From: Xiphias gladius
Lineage: Eukaryota; Chordata; Actinopteri; Istiophoriformes; Xiphiidae
Length of the DNA: 64,000 nucleotides
Assembly: GCF_016859285.1 (NCBI RefSeq)
Contig: NC_053417.1
Span: 23,873,206-23,937,205 of the forward strand
Direction of reading: 5' to 3'
A program made the position numbers and the translations under genes. This document shows positions 36,231 through 49,000 of this stretch, piece by piece (within the stretch, counting starts at the first letter, position 1; the number at the start of each line of letters is the position of its first letter). Under the pieces are notes generated by a model. The model searched no databases and was not told where the DNA came from. It saw only the letters and a program-made list of their open reading frames with translations.

Positions 36231-37109
36231 TTCTTTGGAATAAACAATTAGAGATTGTTAAGCCTTAGAAGCTTAAATGATCAGCATTTAAAGTTAAAAT
36301 TGAAATTGTCCCAACAAATGAAGCTAGTCTCTTATTTCAACTAAAGTGAGGGAGTCCTGATATCTTATAAACTTAATCTGTGATTGATTACAGATAGAGC
36401 AAGTTTTGCAAACTTGTGTATGTCAGATACAAGTTTTAATTTTTTAATTATCACTTTAAGAAGTAATGATCATAATTTCAGTTGACAAAATGTCCGATGT
36501 ACTGTTTACTTAACACATTTGATTTAAATTATTTAGAAACATTGTTAGCTTAGTCGCATATACTTCCCAGCATGGATTGCAATAAGGTTAAAAACTGTTA
36601 TGTGTCTTTTTATAACTGGTTCTCCGAGGTGTCAGGTGGTCTTCTCTGGTCAAAACTAAACAACACAAACCGTGACGACCATAGATATGTAATTCAGTCA
36701 CTTCCTTGAACCTTATTATGTAATGCACTTAAGCCATATGGGTGATATTGAAGAACAAAGTCCTTGAGCTGTACTAACAAAACACCTAAAGCTATTGTGA
36801 AGGATAATGATAAGGCTAGACACAAAATAATTACTGATATAAGGTTTTTTTAAAAATCCATGCTCATTTATAAAATGGAAACTCCAGGGGGTACCCATAC
36901 AGATTTGAGTCACTTAAACTAAGAGTAAATTAACCAAAGTAAAAATTTTGAGTTGCGTTCGTGTATAATAACAAGTTACTCCAACCTGTAATAAGTTTTC
37001 AGAAGTAAAAATTCTAAGTTGGATAAACTCAAGACCTAAACTTAAGTTAAACTGCCAAACTAAAAATTTAACTGAAGTTTGTTGCCTTGAAAATTTGATT
37101 TTTCTCAAG
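36231..37109. other. Intergenic DNA without recognised features
   Basis: AT-rich; short open frames only, none with recognisable content. Confidence 0.5.
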
Positions 37110-37197
37110 CTTTCTTTTTTTACATCGTATAAAGTAGAATGATAAGGAAATACTCATATAAGTACCTCAAAATTGTATTTAAGTACATTACTTGAGT

Positions 37198-37937
37198 CAA
37201 AACTGGATTACCGACCAGGCAAAGCTGGCAATTGTCCAGGGGCCCCGAAAGCCCCAGGTTTACTCCATATCATTTGTGTCTACATAATTTTTATTAATCA
37301 CAAATTTGTCAGGAAATTTGAGCCACTGACGTACAATATCATCTACCATCAAAGAGAAACTCCATCCTACATTGTGTGGCGCCGGGCTTCTAGAGGGACT
37401 CTGTGCCAAAATCTAGTTCTAGGACCTCAATTGTTTTATTTTGTATTGAGCCCCTTTGTTATGAAATTGTGTTTTTATCAAACTACGTTTTTCTATGTGT
37501 CAAGGAATTAACACACAGAAAACCTCGGGCAAGGCAGTATTATTCCGTCATAGAAGTACTGTAAGGCTGCAACAGACGATGATGTACAGTATCAATACAT
37601 TTGACAGTTATTTTCTTTAATAATCGATTTATTGTTCACCCAATAAAATGTCAGAAAATAGTGAAAAATGCCCATTATTTTTCCCTAGAAACTAGCACAT
37701 ATTCAAATTTAAGAAGCAGGTACCGGTTGATCTTTAGCTTTTTTGCTTAAAAATGACTTAAAGAATTAATCATTTGTCAAAACGGTTGCCATCTAATTTT
37801 CTGTCAGTCCAGATCAGTTAATCAACTAATCGTTTCGGCTCTAGAGTGCCAGTTGGTTTCTGGATGCCTGGGGAAATAATGAAACAGTAATGTATAGTGG
37901 GTTTTTTTTTTTCCCTGGGGCCCCTTGGGAGGTCATG
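37198..37937 (+). mobile_element. hAT-like non-autonomous element with perfect 8-bp target duplication
   Basis: 740 bp, from CAAAACTGGATTACCGACCA to CTTGGGAGGTCATG. It is flanked on both sides by ACTTGAGT (37190-37197 and 37938-37945). The surrounding sequence (37110-37197 and 37938-37980) is a single AAGTA-type repeat in reverse orientation that the insertion split. The interior holds GTCAAGGAATTAACACACAG, ATTATTCCGTCATAGAAGTA and a complete GCTGCAAC-family repeat from 37568 to 37846. No transposase. Confidence 0.85.
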
Positions 37938-38239
37938 ACTTGAGTAAATTTACTTAGAAACATTCCACCACTGTTTCTAAAAAATAATTTGGTGGTTATT
38001 TGTCTTTAGAATATAGAGGCATTAATACCATATAAAATAGGTAAAAGCTGTGAAACCTCAAAAGCAAAGTCAAAGCATTTATCCCTATGCAACCTGGAAT
38101 TGTGCTGATATTTAGTTGCAGTATGGGAATTGACAGTGATATTATAATATTGCTCACATCTAGTGGGGCATCCGGGGAAATTCTTAGAGGACAAACTGCT
38201 CTTTGCAAACACTAAATGACGTTTTACTCGCTCACCTGC

Positions 38240-38402
38240 TTACCTGTCGTTGTTCAGGACAGGAGGACACAGACTGGAGGTTTTTTTTTTTTTTTTTTTT
38301 TGGACAGATGTCCGCTGCAGCAGAGGAACCAGCCCGAACCTAAAGAAGGCGGGGTTAAAGAAAAAACAAGGAATTTCCTGGTTAGCTACGACTACGCAGG
38401 AA
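38240..38402 (+). other. ormdl2: Possible ORMDL2 5' non-coding exon
   Basis: A possible donor (GGAAG|GTAAAG) is at 38402-38403, following a stretch with CCTAAAGAAGGCGGGGTTAA. ORMDL2 needs an upstream exon because its ATG sits immediately after an acceptor. A GC-box-like GGGCGGAG near 38828 is a competing promoter candidate, so this assignment is weak. Confidence 0.25.
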
Positions 38403-38854
38403 GGTAAAGTTTGCTCCGTTGAACTGTAAAGTTTTAAACCGCTAAATGCCGCATGGGTCAGACTAGTCACTCACAGTTTAACAGGAGCTTTTAACCCCCT
38501 CAGTATTAACTTGTCGTCTGCAGTCGTTACACCAAGATTAACTTTGAACTAATGTTAGCGTGTCAACCTGTGGATAGCAATTGTTAGCTAGCTGGCGAAC
38601 GTTATGTTACCAAACGTTAACTGTTAGGCTAAAAGTTAAAAGGTTTGGGCATTTTGTGAACAGTTATTGTCATGTCATAGTAGAATATATCACAATTAAA
38701 CGTTAATTCTACTTCTTAATTGTTTTTTTTTTTCTTTTTTGGTCTGGCCAGTGTCTGAATGTTGCGGATAGATGTCGCAGAGTGATGTGAGAGGAAGCGC
38801 TTGTTTTATCAGCCAGAACAGTTCAGGCGGGCGGAGTCAAAAGCTCCCATAGAA

Positions 38855-39330
38855 AAGAGTCGGGAGGCAGCCGTGTGCTACACTTAAACAAAGGTGGGGA
38901 AGTTAACCAAACATACATTTTTAAAAAACAAACCGGTTAATGCTCATTGTTAAAGTTTTTTTTTTTTTTTGCAAAACTGAAAAAAAAAAAAAAAAACAAC
39001 TTTGAATCCAGCTTCCAATCGAGCAGTCCCCTTAGTGTGACTTCCCCGAGTGAGTTATCTCTTCTTCTTTACCTCATTGTGGTGCACTAAGCCGTAAATG
39101 GGCTCATTGCTGCCTCCTGAGGTCAGAGGCCGTGCTGGTACTTGACGGCTGGTGAGAAGTGCAGTTGTAGTGGATGTTTTTGTTTTGTTTGTTTGCTTGT
39201 TTTTGTTTGTCTGTTTGGGGTTTTTTTTGCCCAAACGGCCACGAGGAGCAACAGTGAGCCCATTACTCACTTGAAACCAAACGTCGACAAGCGACACAAA
39301 AGTGAGCTTTATCGGAAGAATTTTCCAACA
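38855..39330 (-). repeat. Second copy of the foldback repeat family, rearranged
   Basis: GAAGTTAACCAAACATACAT near 38900, CATTGTGGTGCACTAAGCCG near 39077 and ACAGTGAGCCCATTACTCAC near 39250 are relatives of blocks in the 9431-9775 copy and its flank. Arm order suggests an inverted, expanded copy with poly-T and (TTTG)n insertions. Confidence 0.5.
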
Positions 39331-39488
39331 TTATTTTTCATTTTTATAAAAGGATCCATTAATCAATTAATTATTTACAATTTTTTTTTGTCTAACAAAT
39401 CTTAAATGATTGATCCATTAATAGATGAATAGACATAACATTAATCTACACCCAATTTGATAATAGATTAATCGCTTAGTCTTTCCTC

Positions 39489-39740
39489 TAGAGTCACACA
39501 ATTACTTGATTGGTCGATTGACAGAAAATAACAGACTATTGATTAATTATCGATGAATCGTTTCATTCAGTTTTTAAATAAGAATGCCAAATATTCTCTA
39601 CTTCCACCTTCTTAACTGTGAGGATTTGCTGCTTTTCTTGGTGTAATGTGGTAGTAAATTGAATGACTGTGGAACGACAAAACAAGACATTGGATGACAT
39701 TAACTTGGGCTTTAGTAAATTGTGTTTGGCTTTTTTTTTT
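39489..39740 (-). repeat. GCTGCAAC-family repeat, diverged
   Basis: ACACAATTACTTGATTGGTC and GATTGACAGAAAATAACAGA followed by the AATATTCTCTACTTCCACCT block typical of the family. It ends just upstream of the ORMDL2 start exon. Confidence 0.65.
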
Positions 39741-39820
39741 TTTTTTTGGGACTTACAAAGGTAATATGTGGGAGAATGACTCATACCGATTCTTACATAT
39801 TGTCTCTCTCTGTATTGAAG

Positions 39821-42800
39821 ATGAATGTGGGCGTAGCTCACAGCGAGGTGAACCCCAACACGCGGGTGATGAACAGCAGGGGGATTTGGCTCACCTACCT
39901 GCTCCTGACCGTTGTGTTGCATGTCGTCCTGCTCAGCATACCTTTCTTCACGGTGCCGCTCGTCTGGACCCTTACCAACGTCATCCACAACCTGGTCAGT
40001 TAAACTTATGTAAAATCCCGAGCAACTGCACTGAATAACAAGTACACTGCCGCCGCCGAAATTTGTTTTTAGAGTTAGTCAGCCCTGACTCTAAAGCTGG
40101 ACAGACTACAATGATGTGGACTCTCCTCTTCTTACATTAAGAAACAAGCATATTTCCCATACTGTTAAACTATTCCTGTAATTTGGGGATTTTTACATGA
40201 TTTTTGCATCAAGTGTGATGAGTTACAGGATAAGCCAAAAAAATTTAATTCCTGTTTTTTTTTTTTTTTTTTTTAAATTCATCACCAATGCTTTGACTTG
40301 ACTTTCACTTTTTTCAAGTCACATTTGCCAACTACATTATTAAAATGATCAGCTGTAGATCAGCACCCAGCTCTGCTTTCTTATCTAAGAAGCCATGAAA
40401 AAAAAACTGAGAAAAATTTAGTTTCATATGTTATTAGTGTGTTCTGTTGTTGATGTTGATTAGTGACTGCAGTAAATTTATGTGAAATACTTTGTTCTTT
40501 GTTTGATTTATTGAATTGCTGCAGCTATTTCTATGAACCTTTTAAGTATGTCGCAAACCAATACATACAGTAAATGCAGTGTCTTTGTAGCTGTTGATAC
40601 AGATAATTTGGGTAAAAATCCTCCATCCTGTTGGTTGGAGCAGGTCATCGAGACAGCTCATGATTCAGGTGAACTTCTGAGGAGGACTGCTTCTTGAAAA
40701 GTACGGGCTGGAGGAAAACCTGTCTTTGTGGCTTAAAAGTGTTTGTGTGGTTTCTCCTCGGCAGGTGATGTACCTGTTTCTACACACAGTGAAGGGCACT
40801 CCCTTTGAGACACCGGACCAAGGGAAAGCTCGTCTGCTCACACACTGGGAACAGATGGACTACGGTGTCCAATTCACATCTTCGCGGAAATTCCTCACTA
40901 TCTCACCAATCGTTCTGTAAGTGGTTTTGGTGTTAATATTTACAGGTCAGCTGCAGTGCTGGGAAGTTTGTAGTTTCTCTTTGATTATGATGGTGAAATT
41001 GGCATGTAGATAAATATGTGAGCAGTTGGCTGGAATGGGTCTTTCTTGACTCACTTGATGTTCAGGTTTGACGGTAATCTTCTGGCCCTCTTTTTAGACC
41101 ATCAACAATTTTAGGCTAAGTGACAGGTCAAGTTTTCCATTCTCACACAGCTCAGTTAATTGAAAATTTAAAATTTTTAGTCATTTTTGAAACAATCTGT
41201 CCACAGCTGTTGCTAGCAGATTTGATCACCTGTTGCTAGCTTATTAAGCTAACATTAGCCAAACGACTTGGTTGAAAATGCTGTCTCGGGCTGACTATTT
41301 CATGTTTTTAGCTGACTCATTTTAAGACAAAAATCCTTTAAAGGAACCTTAAATATTAACCTGATGGTTTCATACAGTTCAATATATTGTACAAAGGCTG
41401 CATGTCCCAGGAAAAATGTCAGCATCTTCACCAGCTGAAGAAATGTAGCTAAAGTAACTGCATTGTTTTTGCATTGCAGTGTAGAACTAGCAGTCCCGGT
41501 ATTATACGTAAGAATGATAAGGGAAAATGTAAGATCAGACTAACTTAAGTCTTGCATAACCCTGTTTAGTTGTAAGGTAATATGAAATCTTCCTTGGTCC
41601 TGGAAGTAACGCCATGTCAGCATTACTGCTGTAGTTAGTAAGCTAGTTAGCTGAGCGTTGCTAACGTTTGCAGCTTACGTTAGAACAGACAAACACACTG
41701 TTTACTCTCGTCTTTACGCCTTTGCTCTAGTGTTTGTGTTCTTGGAGAAGACAAAAAGAAAAGAAAAAGGCAACACCCTCTAAATTCTTTAGATAACGAG
41801 TATCTGTCCAACTACAGCCCCATGAACGCCACTGCAAAATGTGGAGAAACCAAAAGCCTGACAGGTATGTTGTGCTTGCTGACGACTTCTAAACTATGAT
41901 TGAGCAATCGCCGTTCGGGAAGGGTTTGGCGAACAGTCGCCTGAGCAACTGATGTCTTTTACCAGTCTGCTAATGAATGGCCGATTTTAGCCATGCTAGT
42001 GGTGTGGCTCAGTCTGTCCACCGCTTTGGCCCAGACTGAAATATCACAGCAACTGTTGGATGGATTGACATGACATTTCGTACATTTCATCATGGTTTTC
42101 CCAGAGGATAAATCTTAACGACTTCGGTGATACCCTGACTTTTGCTGTAACGCCGCAGCAGGTCAAACTTTTCACTTCTTGATGACTTTGCACCATCATC
42201 AGGTCAAATTTTTGATTCCTTCAGTATTTTGATTTTTGACCAGAAACGTGCCAAACTAATGCCAGTCCCATCGACTTCGGTTGTGTGTTGTGTGGTGCTA
42301 CTTACCAAATGTTAGCAGGCTACTTACCAAATGTTAGCAGGCTAACACGCTAAACTAAAATGATAAAGATGGTTAAAATTTTACCCACTGAACATCAGCG
42401 TGTTAACATTGTTTTTGTGATCACGTTCAAGTGCTACCATTAGCACTTAGTACAGCCTCACGGAGCAACCAGTGTAGTTGTATTGTTGCAATTATACCTG
42501 ATTCTTTCTTAAAGTGTTGAACTGCTGAGTGAAATAAATATGCCAGTTAATTGCGCAGTGTTAACCGTAAAAGGCTTGTTTAATCTGCACACTTCCGCCA
42601 CAATCAGCTCCGGTGCACTACCAGAGCAGCTGAGTGCAGGAAGACTAAACTGATGGACTTAATGAAAGATGTGGTGAAAAGATGGTTTTGTGATAAATAC
42701 TAATGTGACTTTTTATTCCTTGAGACCTTCTGCCGCCATTCTTAAAGTCACCAGTAAATTCAGAGAGCTGCCACAGAAAGTGATACAAAGCTAAATGTTT

Positions 42801-43150
42801 ATCGTGCAGACCAAAAACACTGCAGAATAAAATCTCGACCTCTGAGGTGTTGCTTGCCATGGTGGTCACGTACTTGTGGACTGTATTTTCACCACTGACT
42901 TTATACTTGATCCGCAGTGTTTGTCATGTATGTTTTTGGTTTGAACGCTCCAGCATAATTGTGTAATTCTGATGTATTGGTGCTGTATTTACATTCTTCT
43001 CCTCTCCTCTGCAGGTATATTCTTGCCAGTTTCTACACAAAATATGATCCCACACATTTCCTGATCAACACCAGCTCTCTCCTTAGTGTCCTGCTCCCAA
43101 AGTTGCCTCAGTTTCACGGAGTGCGGATATTTGGGATCAACAAATACTGA
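39821..43150 (+). CDS. ormdl2: ORMDL2, ORM1-like regulator of serine palmitoyltransferase
   Basis: Three coding exons: 39821-39994, 40765-40916 and 43015-43150 (TGA 43148-43150). Total 462 nt, 153 aa, exactly the family length, all GT-AG. The start lies directly after an acceptor, so the 5' UTR is spliced. N-terminus [20 protein letters not shown] is essentially invariant in ORMDLs and includes Asn13, reported to take part in ceramide sensing in ORMDL3. It is followed by hydrophobic ER-membrane segments, the [20 protein letters not shown] and [11 protein letters not shown] block, and the C-terminus [25 protein letters not shown] favours ORMDL2, as does synteny. The protein sits in the ER membrane with serine palmitoyltransferase and restrains sphingolipid synthesis. 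Confidence 0.96.
40917..43014 (+). other. ORMDL2 intron 2
   Basis: 2.1 kb. Carries GCTAAC/GTTAGC-rich words at 41220-41270 and 41630-41690, and a dispersed repeat at 41984-42480. No other exon seen. Confidence 0.6.
41984..42480 (+). repeat. CCACCGCTTTGGCCCAGACTG dispersed repeat
   Basis: Contains TTTTAGCCATGCTAGTGGTG, GACTGAAATATCACAGCAAC, GATACCCTGACTTTTGCTG and AGCAGGTCAAACTTTTCACT, then GTACAGCCTCACGGAGC. The opening blocks recur at 63788-64000 in CD63's intron. A 22-bp unit (TACTTACCAAATGTTAGCAG plus GC) is duplicated in tandem at about 42299-42342. Confidence 0.7.
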
Positions 43151-45349
43151 CCGAACTGACCGAACACTGGATTTTAACCACCAACACTGGACTTTAGTTT
43201 TGTTTCTGCTGAACTATTTTATGTTTAGAGTTTGAGAAGAAGAGAACCAGTTCGATTTGTCGTAACTGTACAGACTGTGTGGAGTAATATATGTAAGTTG
43301 CAGTTTGTGCTGCCTCTTGCAGCCTGAAAGAAAAGTTAATGCACCGCTGCTGAAAGTAATTTTTTTCCTTACTGACATCTCTGACGTACATTTGACAAAA
43401 GCCAGACACTTTGCTCGTCTTCAGGAGCAAGATTTGAACTGCACTGCTTTCCAATGTGATGTTTTTTCATTATTCTTTCTCAGGCGTAGCTTTTCTGTTA
43501 CAATACAACTGTGAGTCTCTGATTGTCACGTTCTGAATGATAATTGCAAGGTTTTTTGTTTTTTTTCTTGATTTACTATGAAGGATTTACGTTTAGCCTG
43601 TATATACACGCCTACATTAACCATTGCAGTGTATGTTTTGCTATGAAACACAGAATTATGATTTGATTTAAAAACTGGATATCTTTTCCTGCTTATAAAA
43701 TGAGCAGTGACAGCTACAAGGTGTGCACACGTGGTTGTCTTATCTTAATTCCACATGGTCAAGTAGGAAATCTGCAAAACCCTTTTTTTTTTTTTATTTA
43801 CGGGATTTTAAAGAAAAAGAATCAGTCTTGGGCCAGTTTGTAAGAAGTTGGGAACTCCACGCACTTCACATGAAGCCACCATGGTGGTGGGTAGGCTGTC
43901 ACAGTTTGTGCAATGTCAACTATGCAAGGGATTCTCCCCTTCCACATGCAATGTGGTCACGTTTGAGTTTTCCCTGTTGGTGATGTGTTTTGGGGAAGTA
44001 GCACACAGGAAATGCAGCAGCGTCTGAATGTGATTACACTGTTGTATATGCCAGCATGAGCCTTGGAAACATGCTGATTCTGCTAGGTGTATCAGCTGTA
44101 TCTAACATGTTGTGTAACTGAGTACAATCATTTGCAACGGTGTTATTGCGGTATTCCTTGCCTTCAAGTGCTGCAAGGACAAGCACATTAATTTGAAGAG
44201 GCCAGTGGTGGGATGCAGTTGAGCTAAATGTCACCCTGTCCCCAAAACATCAGATACAGTTTACTGAAACTAGTGTGGGAGAGGATGAACACAAATTTGT
44301 TTTCTCAAACATGTACTGAAAGCTGTCTGATTTAAGATAACGCTATCTTTCTTGAACAGCAAGTTAGATAATCCACTGCAGTGTTCCCCAGTTCTGCTTT
44401 TAATTGAACATCAACTCAGTAAACCTTGATGAGCGGTACCAGATATATCCAATATGTTAAACTGAGAGCATGTAGTGCACAGGACTCAGTGTGTGGCATA
44501 TTCCATTCAAATGTATGCCAGTCATCAATCTGTTTTCGATTTTAACTTTCGAAACAGATCATTTACAGCCTCTGTTAAGATTTACATGGAAAGATATACC
44601 AAAGGACAAGTCTGCGGTAATGTGAAGATATGAGAGGTCAGAAATATCTACTTTACCTACTTTGATGGTAGAGCTTCCAGAGACTTTCTAGAAATTAAAT
44701 TCATATTTTAACAGAAGATTTAAGATGTAACAGGCCCAAAAGAGGAAAACCAAGAAAAATCACTTGTGGGACCAGTGGTTTTCAAAGTAAAATGCAGTTT
44801 AACCTGGGATTCTAGGTAACAGAGAATACAAAAGATCTCACTCATAATGCTGACTTTGAGTGATTCATTTCCAAACATGCAGATTCAAACCATTTACTGT
44901 GATAATAATAATCGTAGGCAACTTCTGGACGTGCTGTGTTTGACACAATTCAGCCCTCTGCTGTTTTTAAAGTGGAAATTCCACAGGTTTATGATCACCC
45001 TCCCTCCACTGGTTATTTACTTAACCACAGTCTCTCTCATGCAATCTAGTGATGAAACGATTACTGGGTAATCAAGTAAAAAAATGCCCAAAAGTTTCTG
45101 TTCAGCTTCTTAAATGCAAGACTTGCTCGTTATTTTTAATGTTTTGTACCATTTGTACATCAAATGCATGTTGATTGTCCAGTTTTTTGGACATTGTTTG
45201 TAAAAAGCAAACAATTTGAATTGATTTAAAAAAGGCTAAAGGCAAAATCAGCTTTTTGGCTTCAAACACTTACACAATTAAGCCCTAGACCTGATAATCT
45301 TACACAATGATACCAATAAATGGACATCAGAGCTCAAATATATATATTT
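43151..45349. other. ORMDL2 3' flank and convergent spacer to NEMP1
   Basis: Past the ORMDL2 stop I see no conserved coding sequence. The ORMDL2 3' UTR must lie here, but I could not fix a poly(A) signal. A diverged GCTGCAAC-type fragment (GATGAAACGATTACTGGG) starts near 45052. Confidence 0.45.
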
Positions 45350-45355
45350 TTTATT
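45350..45355 (-). terminator. nemp1: Candidate NEMP1 poly(A) signal
   Basis: TTTATT on the plus strand (AATAAA on the minus), about 710 nt beyond the NEMP1 stop. Orientation fits NEMP1. It is not the only candidate. Confidence 0.35.
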
Positions 45356-46060
45356 CAAAATACTTCGGGACATGTCCATTAAAATGAATGGAAATATGTG
45401 AAACACAAACAGAACCAAACTTTTCCTCCCTGAGCAAAAAGCTGGAATAATAACTACCACTGTTATCGTGCTGCTCTTCAGAGAGGTCAGAACTTAACAC
45501 CATGATGTACATGCATGTTATCTGAATGCTGTCTTGACACTGAGCCCATTTAGAGCCTAAAGGCTGTACACACAATATGTTTGGAAAACTAAAACCTTTT
45601 CTAAGCTATGACTAAAGACAACACAACTCAAAACTACCGTCACCCAGTAAGAGTTCACTTGCTCTGACTTCCAACCCGTTGAAATCACTGCGTTTCAGTA
45701 TATTTCATAAGCTCAATTTTAACATAAGCCTTTGTTCCCTAAAAAGAAGAGCTCTTGCTTCAGTGCAAATTCTTTGAAAATACATTGCAATGAAATTTTT
45801 TATGCTGAGAACACACTGTTCAGCCTGTGACTGTCAGTGACTTTTGTTGTTGTTGTTGTTGTTGAAAACCAGGACACAAGGTGGCTCCTGTGACTAAAGT
45901 GACAATCCAGGGTTTTATTAAACCATCCTCCACAGTACATCACTCGAAGTCAGTCTGGTTGTTTGCACAGAAGCCAGCAAGAGCTGTTCTCCGACCACCT
46001 TTCTGAGAGGCAATAATAATAATTGTTTCTATATTTATACATCTCCAGCACCGTGCTCTC

Positions 46061-49000
46061 TCACTCCGGTCTCATCGTAGGCTTCATGTCCTCTTCCTCA
46101 TCGTCGGTGTCGAAAAATTCATCCTCAAAAAACGATCCCCCAAAACCATATTCCTGCGCGTGGACAGACACCTCATTTGGCATCAAGTGAGGTGACCCTT
46201 CAATGAAATCAGCAAACCTGTGGATTATAGTGACAGTCACAGAAACACACTTTGTGTAACATGTTAAATACAACCATGTAATATTAAAGAGTACCTACAT
46301 ACTACACATACACTGGTATTTACAGTAGAACAATGACATTGGCTACACTTCAGTGAAAGTATGTGACCTTACTGTTTAAGCATGAACTATTTGCACTTAC
46401 CCACCGGTTTCACCAAAACTCTGACAGGGTACACTGTTTTGTAATGAGCTGTCATATTTTTCAGATTTTTGTGAGATTTGAAATATATTTATAAATTTAG
46501 ACAACAAAATACAGTGCATATAGAAAAGCTTTCACCTCCTTGGAAGCTTTCATGTCTTATTGTTTTATTTTGAGCTGCATCAGAGTAACTTCTTTTGCAC
46601 TGACCTACATAAAAAGACCATTTAATCTTTTTTAATGCAACTAGTTTTAAATGGAGATTACCTGTACATAGTGACAGGGTTTTAATTGATTGTAGTATTA
46701 ATACACCTGTACTGTACCTGGAAGGTCCAACTTTTGATGAGTCAGCATTGTGGTAGAACCTAACCATCTCTAGTCTCATCTTTTTCTACTGATCAGTGTA
46801 AAAAAAACCCACAATAAATTACATTGATTCAATGTTGTGACACAGTAAAATATGAAAACTTCCAACAGGGTCAATTCTTTTCTATAGGCACTTTATCGAA
46901 TTACAGTAACATTATCTCTTTGTGGTAATAGTCTTGTGAATTATTAGCCAGCTTCAAATGTGAGCGTACATGTACATCACCTGTTAAACCAAGGCTAGGA
47001 GCTTATGAAGCTCATGAATCAAAGAGATCATGTTTTTTAAATAAATTATATGCATAGGAATAAAAATTAATTAATTCATTTTCAAAAATCACAAGACACC
47101 TTTTCGGGGACTGAATCCTAGACACTGCCTTCCACGGGCTGAACTCTGGGCTGTTACAGTACTTCCTCAGCTCTTCCAGCGCACGTCGAGTCTCTTCCTC
47201 CCCCTCCTTCTGATACTCCTCCTCGGTCAACAGGCGACGTGGCTCAGGCTTCCAGCGAACATACCGTCTGATATTCCTGCACGACACCAGCAAGCGCTCA
47301 ATAAAAATTCTACTCATATGGACTGATTATGTCAACTGATACTAAAGGCAAATGCAATATAACAAGGGCTGTTACTGCATGTCACTGCTATGAGGTTCAG
47401 TAATTCAGGAAATTTGGATGAATCTAAGAGGCTGAAATGAGGAGACATTTTGTAAGACTCTTCAAAGAACAAACGGCTCTTAAAATATAGAAAAAAATTA
47501 TCCACAAAAAATCTTTTGCACTTGTATACCATAAAAAAGAGTCAGGAACATCGTACAAACTGAGTGGATTTTCAGTTTAATATAGTACAGATCTCTTACG
47601 CCACCTTCTGTCAGCTCTAAAACACCCACCTCCATGCAACGACTAACATAGAGACTGGGTACTCCAGATTTTTGGAGAACAAAGCTGCCACGATGATAGC
47701 GAATGCAACTTGCTGAATTTGAATTCCTAAGTAAATCAGGAATAGGCCAAACAGCTGCAGTGTCCACGACAAGATGTTAATGCTCCTGTCGTCCACCAGA
47801 GGGCCGTACCGGTAACACACAGCAAAACTGATGAATCCCACCACCGCTACATAACCTGACAAAAAAACCCAGAAAAAAATCCGATTACACAGGGTTAAAA
47901 AATTAACCTGGAGGAAAGCTGTGCAACACAAAGCCTTCATGATGGATTTGCAAAATTATTTTCAGCCTCTGTAAAAGTTCCAGAGTGACACTATTCTGTC
48001 GGATCTGTTTAAAACGTTTTTCTGGCATGCAGACCATCAAACGTTTATGTTGGCTTCTGTTGAATCAAATCACCAGGCTCAAAGTGAAGCTGACAGTGTA
48101 CTGTATGTAATAGCATGCATACTTAATCAAAGCTGAAACGATTGGTTGAAAAATTAGTCAGTCAATCGGCAGAAAACTAACTGGCAACTATTTTGATAAT
48201 AGAATAATCATTTCAGTAATTCTTTTAAACAAAAGTGTCAAATATTTGCTGTTTTTTTAGCTTCTCCAATGCGAGGATTAGGTGCTTTTCTTTGTCACAC
48301 ACGATAGTGAACTGAATATCGGTGGATTCTGGACCGTTGGTCAGACAAAACAAGACATTTCTTTGTCACCGTGATCTGTGAACTTTAACAGATGCCCATT
48401 AACTTAAAAGGGTTTTTTAAATGAAAAAAGTCAGAAGGTATGAAATATAGGAGATACTTACTTACATGCTCAGTGGTCTTAAAATAGCTATAGCTATACA
48501 CTTTTTTTAAATAATGAGAGCCTTGCTTTTGTCTGATGCTTCCACTTCCAGCAAGTCACTATCTATATAAAGTTTGTGTTCGTGAAGAGCCCGTACCCAA
48601 TGCCATGTGCCAGTGTTCTTGCAGAATTATGTTGAGGTTCCTGCAGACGAGCTGGATGGCGTACACAGAGAATGACCAGCCGCCAACAATCAATAAATAA
48701 AAAGGGCTTTTCTGTGGAAGCAACAAACACAAAGTAATTAAGATAATTAAGGGACCAAAGTGATTTAACCTATAAAGTCACAGTTTAAGGACAATGAAAT
48801 ACCTTACCTTTGGCAAAAAGCGTGCCAAAATGAAGAAGAGGATGATGAGCGAGGCGATTATGCCTGTGCTCATACCAGCAGAGTAGAAGAAAACTTGACT
48901 CCTTCATGTGAGAGAGAAAATATAGTTAATAACATGTGATAATCCTGTAAAATCTTAACAAAACATTAAGTAAAAATTACCTGCTGAGTGAGTCTGCACA

